A stretch of 12,173 nucleotides of DNA from Arenicella sp. (GTDB lineage: Bacteria; Pseudomonadota; Gammaproteobacteria; Arenicellales; Arenicellaceae): NCBI GenBank assembly GCA_016763815.1, contig JAESTB010000023.1:1-12173 (forward strand), read 5' to 3'. Numbering within the stretch: the stretch's first letter is position 1; each line of letters opens with the position of its first letter. Positions 6,547 to 12,173 of the stretch are shown piece after piece. The translations under genes were made by a program, and so were the position numbers. The notes under the pieces are model-generated. The model was not told the origin of the DNA and did no database searches. It was given only the letters and a program-made list of their open reading frames with translations.

Positions 6547-7233
6547 TTACACGCCCTCCGGAGCATTTAGTGGCAAACTTAGCAATTCAGGCGCAGTTGT
6601 TTTTGCAGCCACTTTTATTGCTTTGCGGATATTTCGGTTAGTATCTGCAGAAAGGATTTTCCAGTTGTTATTCACTGTATCCCACATGGCTGATACTTTT
6701 TGATCTTTGGTCTGAAAATACAATGCAATTCGACCCATTCGCAGCATGTCAACTTCGATATCTTCGCCGTTTACATTTTGTAGCGCCTTATAGGCTTCAT
6801 AGTTGTTGCCATACTCCATCTCTACCGTATAGATATCCATAATGCTACGGAAACGGCTTGATGTAGAGGCGGCTGGATTAGTCATCAAATCTTTCAATTT
6901 AAACACACTAGCCATACGATCTTCTTTGTGAAATGGAAGGTCAGCTTTGATAAATTTCTCTAAGGCGCTCAACATTTGGCCCAACAACGGCGCAACTTGT
7001 GGCTCAAGATCTTTGGCTTTATCAATGGACACAAGGATTTCTCTCTTAGCGACAGCTTGCGCCTTAAGTTGGTCTTCGAGCTGATCGTTATAGACTTTTA
7101 ATCCTTCCACCAATTTAAGCTCGCGAGCGAACTCTTGGTCGACGGTCTGCGCCAGTACAACGGTCGCAGCGGTCGCACTGATAGCAACAACTGCTAACGT
7201 TTGACCAACCCAATTCAACACAGATTTTTTCAT
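6547..7233 (-). CDS. DUF3450-family periplasmic protein, first copy
   Basis: A protein of 228 residues with an N-terminal signal peptide (about 1-28, ending TVVLA). A charged coiled coil (about 30-75) follows, then the conserved DUF3450 body: LEKFIKADLPFHKEDR, a Tyr-containing segment at EYGNNYEAY, GRIALYFQT with a following Trp-Asp, and the C-terminal LPLNAPEGV. It is the first gene of the TonB2-type operon and is tightly coupled to ttpC. Its molecular function is not known; the conserved pairing with ttpC suggests a periplasmic accessory to the TtpC extension. The start is ATG 7233 with an AGAGG about 11 nt upstream, a slightly long spacing. It lacks roughly 30 residues of N-terminal coiled coil present in the copy at 1029-1811. 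Confidence 0.88.
   Translation of the reverse strand: MKKSVLNWVGQTLAVVAISATAATVVLAQTVDQEFARELKLVEGLKVYNDQLEDQLKAQAVAKREILVSIDKAKDLEPQVAPLLGQMLSALEKFIKADLPFHKEDRMASVFKLKDLMTNPAASTSSRFRSIMDIYTVEMEYGNNYEAYKALQNVNGEDIEVDMLRMGRIALYFQTKDQKVSAMWDTVNNNWKILSADTNRNIRKAIKVAAKTTAPELLSLPLNAPEGV
6555..6559 (-). promoter_or_regulatory. Shine-Dalgarno of ttpC inside DUF3450 3' end
   Basis: A GGAGG on the minus strand lies 9 nt before ATG 6545, within codons of the DUF3450 terminal Ala-Pro-Glu-Gly-Val. It decides the start over the upstream in-frame ATG at 6566, whose own upstream region shows no comparable site. Confidence 0.75.
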
Positions 7234-7257
7234 TTTAGATTTAACCTCTTGTAATGA

Positions 7258-7275
7258 AATCTATTTAGCTAGATT
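7258..7275 (-). promoter_or_regulatory. Small dyad in the leader of the TonB2 operon
   Basis: AATCTA (7258-7263) and TAGATT (7270-7275) form a perfect 6-bp inverted repeat with a 6-nt spacer, about 25-42 nt before the first start codon. It could be an operator or a leader hairpin. It does not resemble the Fur consensus, and no convincing -35/-10 pair was found next to it. Confidence 0.25.
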
Positions 7276-8136
7276 CAATAATGACCAACTTATTTAGCGT
7301 GCGTCCTATGCCTAGATAGAAGACAGACCAACACCAAATAAAGCTGATTTGTTTAAATTCTTCGCAGCTCAAAGCCAATTGATGTTGAAGCCATAGACTA
7401 TAAGTCAAAGTCATCAACACAATGGATATACAGATGAGAAGAATTGAAATTCAGTTATTCAACTATATTAATCTTGCCTACCCACATCGATACGCAAGGA
7501 AATTTTTATAACAAAACGTCAGAATGAACACGATACACCGTAACGAGTAAGCAAAGCGGGCTAATAATTGAAACGCACTGCATTCATAAAAAAGAAGGCA
7601 GGCTTTAAATAACCCCGACACAACTAAACTCACTACCCCCCATTGACAACTAATTCTAAATTAGATCAACAAGGCTCATTGAGCGACGGTGTGAACGACG
7701 TTGGTAAATAACTAGGCTGGATTGAGATATGGTTAGCTCGGCCATCACTGCTTTTTACTAATAGTGTTCACGCTCTCGCACAATCAAGGTAAACATCTTC
7801 TCCTAAGGCTAACCCGTATTTGAATCGGTAAAACTTAAATCCATTTGAAAACCAATACTGCTTTAGACGGTTTCCAATAACTCTAGCCTAATGCTCGAGG
7901 TTTATAAAATCAGCTTTAACAATTCCACATAGGCTTGTTTATTATTTTATCAGTTCTGTCTTTTGCAGAACTTACACATCTAAGTCTATAACGGATTCGC
8001 ACTGTAAGCCAAGCCTTTAATTTCAAGACAGACCAAATCTAATAGAAATTCGGTCGTGCGACTTAAGCGAGCCAAACAATTACAAACTTAAGTGTTTAGT
8101 CTACCAGTCAATAAGTTAATCGTCACGAACCTATTT

Positions 8137-8198
8137 AAAAAAAATCGCTCTCACTCCTTAGATTTGCTTAATATTGCAATCTTCACGCATTAAGCAAA
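8137..8198 (-). terminator. Possible gltX terminator
   Basis: A perfect 10-bp stem (TTTGCTTAAT at 8163-8172 with ATTAAGCAAA at 8189-8198, 16-nt loop) lies 29 nt beyond the gltX stop. On the minus strand a run of eight T follows at 8144-8137, but about 18 nt after the stem instead of directly after it. The geometry is therefore atypical, and the stem is A/T-rich. Confidence 0.35.
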
Positions 8199-8226
8199 CA
8201 AACTGTCTCGCAACTTCAATGGCAAG

Positions 8227-9636
8227 TTAGCCTCGTTCAAGCAAAATTGATTCGAAAGCGCTTAAGCCTGCGCGCAGTCTTTGCATGCTCTTTTCGCGGC
8301 CTAATAACTCCAAGGTGGAATCGATAGATGGTGACATCGTGCCACCGGTCACCGCAATGCGAACCGGCTGAGCTACTTTAGCAAAACCAACTTGGTTTTC
8401 ATCGACCACCGCCTGAACCGACGCCTGCACACCCTCAGCACTCCATTGGTCAAGCGCATCAAGCTTAACAATCAATGCATCCAGCAACTCAGGCGATACC
8501 GGCTTAACCCATTTCTTCAACGCGGCTTGGTCGTAAGCGCCAACCTCAGTGAAGAAGAAACGCGTCTGATCAACTACATCAATTAGTGTTTTGCAACGCT
8601 CTTGAATTAAACCAACCACTGACTCAGCATAATCACCCGACGGTTGCGGGATATCCGCATCTGCAAAATGCCATGCACTTCTTGCTAAAAGCTCGCTGGG
8701 TGTTAAGAGCTTAATTTTCTCTTGATTAACCCATAACAACTTCTCAGGATTAAAGGTTGATGGCGAGCGACTGACATCTTCAATGTTAAATAACTCGAGC
8801 AGTTGATCCATGCTAAACAGCTCTTGATCTCCATGCGACCAGCCCAACCGAACCAGATAGTTCAGCAGTGCTTCTGGCAAAAAGCCATCATCACGATATT
8901 GCATAACGCCAACCGCTCCATGACGCTTTGACATGCGAGCGCCATCTTCTCCCAATATCATTGGCACATGGCCGTACAGCGGTAGCGCGGCTCCGAGTGC
9001 GTTGAAAATATTGATCTGCCTGGGCGTATTATTGATGTGGTCATCACCACGGATCACGTGAGTAATTCCCATGTCCATATCATCGACTACCACGGTCAGA
9101 TTATACGTGGGTACGCCGTCAGGTCTTGCTATTACCAAATCATCTATTTCGCGATTAGATATCGAGATATTGCCTTTGACTAAATCGGCAATCAGCACAT
9201 CGCCGTCGAGCGGGTTTTTAAACCGCACAACAGTGTTGTCGGCATCGGCTAAGCCAAGTTCGCGACATCGCCCATCGTACTTGGGCTTTTGCCCGCTGGC
9301 CTTTTGAGCCTCACGCATTTCATCCAAACGCTGCTTCGAACACTCACAATGATAAGCTTTGCCGTCGCTCAACAAATTCTCAATCACCTGCGCATAACGA
9401 TCGAAGCGTTGAGTTTGATAATACGGCCCTTCATCATAATCGAGCCCGAGCCATTGCATACCATCTAGGATAGCCTGCACCGACTCTTGCGTTGAGCGCT
9501 CTAAATCAGTATCTTCGATACGCAAAATGAACTTGCCGTTGTTTTGACGAGCGTGTAACCATGAATAAAGCGCGGTACGAGCACCGCCAATATGAAGATA
9601 GCCGGTTGGCGATGGGGGAAACCGAGTAATGGTCAT
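8227..9636 (-). CDS. gltX: Glutamyl-tRNA synthetase
   Basis: A protein of 469 residues, normal for bacterial class I GluRS, charging tRNA-Glu with glutamate in the cytoplasm. The HIGH-type motif is HIGG at 15-18 in the context FPPSPTGYLHIGGARTALY, and the KMSKS-type motif is MSKRH at 235-239. The catalytic half is followed by a helical anticodon-binding region (about 310-469). A zinc-site region is present with Cys97, Cys99 and Cys124 in the E. coli spacing, but the position of the fourth E. coli ligand (His127) holds Glu126. The start at ATG 9636 gives the expected N-terminus; only a weak Shine-Dalgarno is seen. It is transcribed away from the PTPS-like gene, with a large palindrome between them. 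Whether the enzyme is discriminating for tRNA-Glu or also charges tRNA-Gln cannot be told here. Confidence 0.97.
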   Translation of the reverse strand: MTITRFPPSPTGYLHIGGARTALYSWLHARQNNGKFILRIEDTDLERSTQESVQAILDGMQWLGLDYDEGPYYQTQRFDRYAQVIENLLSDGKAYHCECSKQRLDEMREAQKASGQKPKYDGRCRELGLADADNTVVRFKNPLDGDVLIADLVKGNISISNREIDDLVIARPDGVPTYNLTVVVDDMDMGITHVIRGDDHINNTPRQINIFNALGAALPLYGHVPMILGEDGARMSKRHGAVGVMQYRDDGFLPEALLNYLVRLGWSHGDQELFSMDQLLELFNIEDVSRSPSTFNPEKLLWVNQEKIKLLTPSELLARSAWHFADADIPQPSGDYAESVVGLIQERCKTLIDVVDQTRFFFTEVGAYDQAALKKWVKPVSPELLDALIVKLDALDQWSAEGVQASVQAVVDENQVGFAKVAQPVRIAVTGGTMSPSIDSTLELLGREKSMQRLRAGLSAFESILLERG

Positions 9637-9680
9637 GTATTTAATTGTGCCTGCGAATTTGTATGCTGCGAAGTGTAGTA

Positions 9681-9839
9681 TGAGACCTCAGCATAACTCC
9701 AGTGCAAAAGTAAAATGTTTGATATTTTCAAGATTGAAGTAAAAACTGAGTGTAATAGCTTGCTATTGCTCGATGTTTTTAGAAAAATATTGGAAATATC
9801 AAGCACTTTATCTTGTGCTAGAGTTATGCTGAGATCTCA
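9681..9839. repeat. 159-bp imperfect palindrome in a divergent intergenic region
   Basis: The arm at 9681-9746 matches the reverse complement of 9775-9839 at about 52 of 66 aligned positions, with one single-base indel. The outer ends are best conserved (TGAGACCTCAGCATAACTC against TGAGATCTCAGCATAACTC). The centre is itself a short palindrome, AATAGC-TT-GCTATT (9754-9767), on the same axis. Almost the whole gap between the gltX and PTPS-like starts is therefore one long dyad with conserved ends and no open frame. This fits a non-autonomous miniature inverted-repeat element or a large structured regulatory region. No clean target-site duplication was found: the flanks are GTAGTA on the left and ATATAG on the right. 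Confidence 0.8.
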
Positions 9840-9877
9840 ATATAGTTCAGCTAATGATTAACACCTGATTTAAGCTC

Positions 9878-10720
9878 ATGCCACGCCTTTTTGTAGATAA
9901 TTTAACCGTGATCGACTGCTCCATTCTTGACCCAAAGCGAGGCCTTATTGGTGCAAGCTGGTCGGTTGACATTGAACTTGGTGGAGAGCTCGATAAGCAA
10001 AGCATGGTTTTCGACTTTTCTAAAGTGAAGAAGACAATCAAGCAGTGGATTGATCGTGAAGTCGATCACAAGCTACTGGTGCCGACCAAATATGAAGGTT
10101 CGACGCTCTCAGGGGATGGTGACAATACCAATATCACCTTCATACCCAAAACCAATGAGCCGATAGAGCATTCATCTCCTACTAGCTCATTGTGCCGCAT
10201 TCACGCTAAGAGCATCTCGCGTAAAGGAGTGCGTGAATACATCACCAAAGGCTTAGCAAAAGTATTACCCGACAACGTCAACGACATCAAGGTCACACTA
10301 AACATAGAAGCCAGCGCTGGTCGCTACTACAGCTATAGTCACGGCCTCAAGAAGCACGATGGCAACTGCCAGCGCATTGCGCACGGCCATCGATCAAAAA
10401 TAGAAATTTGGAAAAACAAACGCAGAAATCGTAAGCTCGAAAGTCAGCTTGCCGCACGCTGGCAAGACATTTATCTAGGCTCCAGTGAAGATGTCAGCGA
10501 ATTCGCACATGGCCAAGTACGTTTTGACTACCAAACCGATCAGGGAGTTTTTAGTTTAACGCTACCCGAAGAGCGCGTTTATCTAATGGAGAGCGACACC
10601 ACCGTCGAGTGCATTGCCGAACATGTGCTGTCGGTACTTGAACAGGAAATGCCAAACTCAAGCTTCAAAGTGCGCGCCTATGAGGGCATTAGCAAAGGTG
10701 CAATTGCCGAGTCTAGCTAA
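9878..10720 (+). CDS. Fused two-domain 6-carboxytetrahydropterin synthase / PTPS-family protein
   Basis: A protein of 280 residues, about twice the length of a single QueD/PTPS T-fold unit. The N-terminal half (about 1-75) has the pattern RGLIGASWSVDIEL, FDFSKVKK and VDHKLLVP. It keeps the Asp63-His64 pair, but the zinc HGH site is replaced by Ile24-Gly-Ala26. The C-terminal half has YYSYSHGLKKHDGNCQRIAHGH, giving zinc ligands His155, His169 and His171 and the catalytic Cys164. It also has a later KVRAYEG whose Glu269 fits the pterin-anchoring Glu. The two halves thus complement each other. Related enzymes act on 7,8-dihydroneopterin triphosphate in queuosine or pterin pathways; the exact reaction here is not certain, and no queuosine gene is in the window. 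The start ATG 9878 has only a weak ribosome-binding site. Confidence 0.85.
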   Translation: MPRLFVDNLTVIDCSILDPKRGLIGASWSVDIELGGELDKQSMVFDFSKVKKTIKQWIDREVDHKLLVPTKYEGSTLSGDGDNTNITFIPKTNEPIEHSSPTSSLCRIHAKSISRKGVREYITKGLAKVLPDNVNDIKVTLNIEASAGRYYSYSHGLKKHDGNCQRIAHGHRSKIEIWKNKRRNRKLESQLAARWQDIYLGSSEDVSEFAHGQVRFDYQTDQGVFSLTLPEERVYLMESDTTVECIAEHVLSVLEQEMPNSSFKVRAYEGISKGAIAESS

Positions 10721-10754
10721 ACGCTCGAGCGAGCAATTCTTTCCAAAAATGGAA
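10721..10754. other. Short convergent gap with two small dyads
   Basis: The PTPS-like gene and prfC converge with 34 nt between stops. The gap holds CGCTCGAGCG (10722-10731, extendable as GCTCG/CGAGC) and TTCCA-AAAA-TGGAA (10741-10754). Both are small, and neither has a proper downstream T-run. A bidirectional terminator is possible but weak. Confidence 0.3.
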
Positions 10755-12173
10755 CTAGATTTCTCGAGTTTTTCTAAACTCAACCTCAGGCCAACGCTCG
10801 ATAGTTAGTTGTAAATTAACCATATTGGGAGCTACATAGGTGAGGCATTTAGCGCCATCTATAGCAATATTTGATTCGTTTTTGCGTCGAAACTCAGTTT
10901 CAGTCTTATCGTCCGGAAAATGCAACCAACGCGCCGTAGCCACTTGAACGGCGTCAAAGGCACAGTCGACGTTATACTCAGCTTTTAATCGATACGCCAC
11001 TACGTCAAACTGCAACACACCCACCGCACCAAGAATCATATCGTTGTTAGTCAATGGTCGAAAAACTTGTGTTGCGCCTTCCTCCGACAGCTGGATCAAA
11101 CCCTTTTGTAGCGCTTTGGCACGTAAAGGGTCTTGTAGACGAACACGCCTAAACAGCTCAGGAGCAAAGTTCGGTATACCGGTAAATTTAAGCTCTTCAC
11201 CTTCGGTAAACGTATCACCAATTTGAATCGTGCCATGGTTATGTACGCCGATGATGTCGCCAGCATAGGCCTCTTCAATGGCATCGCGTTTAGATGCCAT
11301 GAATGAGCTGGCATTATTGATCGCCATGTCTCTTTTTAAGCGTACGTGTTTGAGTTTTTTGCCCTTGGTAAATTTGCCGGAAGTAATGCGCATAAACGCA
11401 ATTCGATCGTGGTGCGACGGATCCATATTGGCTTGAATTTTAAACACAAACCCAGTGAACTTCTCTTCGCTGGATTTCACTTCACGAGTTTCGGCCATTC
11501 GACTTTGGGGCGCCGGTGCGTGTTCGGCAAAACTCGACATCAACTCTTCAACACCTAGGTTCGAAATAGCTGAACCAAAGAAGACCGGCGTTAGATCACC
11601 GCTCTCGTAAAATTCTTTGTCAAACTCATTGCTAGCACCTCGAACCAACTCTAGCTCTTCACGAAGCTCTTGCGCCATCGAACCTAGAACCTCAACCAGC
11701 TCAGGGTTATCGAGGCCATCTATAAATTGATCTTGATCTTTGCTATTGCCAGGTCGGCCGGCAAATAAATGAATTGTGTCATCGTAGAGACGATATATGC
11801 CTCGAAACTGCTTGCCAATTCCGATTGGCCAGGTCATTGGCGCACACAAGATATCGAGCACCGACTCAATTTCATCCATCACCTCAATGGGGTCACGACC
11901 TTCGCGATCCATCTTATTTACAAAGGTCATGATCGGCGTCGTACGTAGGCGACAAACATCCATCAGCTTAATGGTACGTTCTTCTACACCTTTGGCAATA
12001 TCGATCACCATTAACGCCGAATCGACAGCCGTCAACGTTCGGTATGTGTCTTCCGAGAAGTCAGCATGTCCTGGCGTATCAAGCAAATTAATGATCTTGC
12101 CATGGTACTCAAACTGCATTACTGACGACGTTACTGAGATGCCTCGCTGCTTCTCCAGCTCCATCCAGTCCGA
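10755..12173 (-). CDS. prfC: Peptide chain release factor 3, N-terminus cut by window edge
   Basis: The 472 visible residues run into the right edge without a start; they begin Ser-Asp-Trp-Met and continue ELEKQRGISVTSS. RF3 is the translational GTPase that recycles RF1/RF2 from the ribosome. Visible GTPase motifs are G3 (DTPGH, residues 32-36 of the visible part) and G4 (NKMD, 86-89). After them come the RF3-specific stretches KASNEFDKE-like (RGASNEFDKEFYESGDLTPV), FKIQANMDPSHHDRIAFMR, HNHGTIQIGDTFTEGE and QLSEEGATQVFRP, ending in RKTREI. By comparison with the 529-residue E. coli protein, about 56 residues including the P-loop lie outside the window. Nothing suggests it is broken. It converges on the PTPS-like gene. 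Confidence 0.97.
   Translation of the reverse strand, partial: SDWMELEKQRGISVTSSVMQFEYHGKIINLLDTPGHADFSEDTYRTLTAVDSALMVIDIAKGVEERTIKLMDVCRLRTTPIMTFVNKMDREGRDPIEVMDEIESVLDILCAPMTWPIGIGKQFRGIYRLYDDTIHLFAGRPGNSKDQDQFIDGLDNPELVEVLGSMAQELREELELVRGASNEFDKEFYESGDLTPVFFGSAISNLGVEELMSSFAEHAPAPQSRMAETREVKSSEEKFTGFVFKIQANMDPSHHDRIAFMRITSGKFTKGKKLKHVRLKRDMAINNASSFMASKRDAIEEAYAGDIIGVHNHGTIQIGDTFTEGEELKFTGIPNFAPELFRRVRLQDPLRAKALQKGLIQLSEEGATQVFRPLTNNDMILGAVGVLQFDVVAYRLKAEYNVDCAFDAVQVATARWLHFPDDKTETEFRRKNESNIAIDGAKCLTYVAPNMVNLQLTIERWPEVEFRKTREI

Larger units (their letters stand above)
7234..8226. other. Long gene-poor intergenic region between gltX and the TonB2 operon
   Basis: These 993 nt are A/T-rich and carry no open frame that looks coding on either strand. 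No tRNA T-loop signature or transposase remnant was seen. The region should contain the promoter of the TonB2 operon near its left end and the gltX 3' end near its right end. Visible structure is limited: a 7-bp hairpin (7952-7958 with 7966-7972), a small dyad CTAATT/AATTAG (7650-7664), and a 12-nt direct repeat AAGACAGACCAA at 7320-7331 and 8025-8036. A decayed gene or a small RNA cannot be excluded by eye. Confidence 0.6.

Noticed and set aside
6546..6566. Upstream ATG start for ttpC inside the DUF3450 gene
   Set aside because: ATG 6545 has a better-placed GGAGG, gives a standard signal peptide and matches the start arrangement of the second copy.
7725..7745. Possible tRNA D-arm-like string GGTTAGCTCGG
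   Set aside because: No matching T-loop, anticodon arm or acceptor stem was found around it on either strand.
7877..7887. 11-nt match (ATAACTCTAGC) to an arm of the palindrome at 9681-9839, perhaps a second copy
   Set aside because: Similarity does not extend convincingly on either side and there is no matching opposite arm. Chance is a sufficient explanation for a match of this length.
9676..9846. Target-site duplication TAGT flanking the palindrome
   Set aside because: The left copy ends one base from the repeat end and the right copy starts three bases away, so the placement is not symmetric. With A/T-rich flanks such a short match is expected by chance.
9847..10041. Minus-strand open frame of 64 codons over the start of the PTPS-like gene
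   Set aside because: It is antisense to a well-supported gene and shows no protein-family features.

Overview
The window looks like chromosomal DNA of a gammaproteobacterium, probably a marine or free-living one of moderate GC. Three things suggest this: peptide-chain-release factor 3 (prfC) and a bacterial glutamyl-tRNA synthetase (gltX) that read like gammaproteobacterial proteins; a double-domain 6-carboxytetrahydropterin-synthase-like protein; and a TonB2-type energy-transduction cluster of the layout known from Vibrio (DUF3450, ttpC, exbB2, exbD2, tonB2, TPR protein). The genus cannot be fixed from the sequence alone.

Layout. Positions 1-7233 are one co-directional block on the minus strand, so transcription runs right to left. 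It starts with a periplasmic DUF3450 coiled-coil protein (6547-7233), then a full-length TtpC-like ExbB/TolQ-family protein (5205-6545), ExbB (4523-5053), ExbD (4043-4444), a short TonB (3438-4037) and a secreted TPR protein (1915-3285). A second, diverged DUF3450 gene (1029-1811) and a second ttpC-like gene (1-1027, cut by the left edge) follow. Positions 7234-8226 hold about 1 kb with no credible gene. Then come gltX (8227-9636, minus), a 241-nt divergent intergenic region almost filled by a 159-bp imperfect palindrome (9681-9839), a fused two-domain PTPS/QueD-family gene (9878-10720, plus), and prfC (10755-12173, minus, N-terminus cut by the right edge) converging on it.

How the genes work together. 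ExbB and ExbD form the proton-driven motor in the inner membrane, and TonB carries its force to outer-membrane receptors. TtpC is an ExbB-like membrane protein with a long periplasmic coiled-coil extension that the Vibrio TonB2 system requires. DUF3450 and the TPR protein are predicted periplasmic partners. The most notable point is that the DUF3450-ttpC pair occurs twice. Both copies have the same TAAcATG junction and a Shine-Dalgarno sequence embedded in codons of a shared Ala-Pro-Glu C-terminus. This points to duplication of a two-gene module, probably feeding a second motor encoded beyond the left edge. Several intercistronic gaps carry strong hairpins that may set RNA stability or gene stoichiometry.

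Several gene starts were moved inward from the longest possible frame, because a good ribosome-binding site precedes an internal ATG (1811, 3285, 6545). No tRNA, rRNA, CRISPR array, transposase or convincing Fur box was seen.
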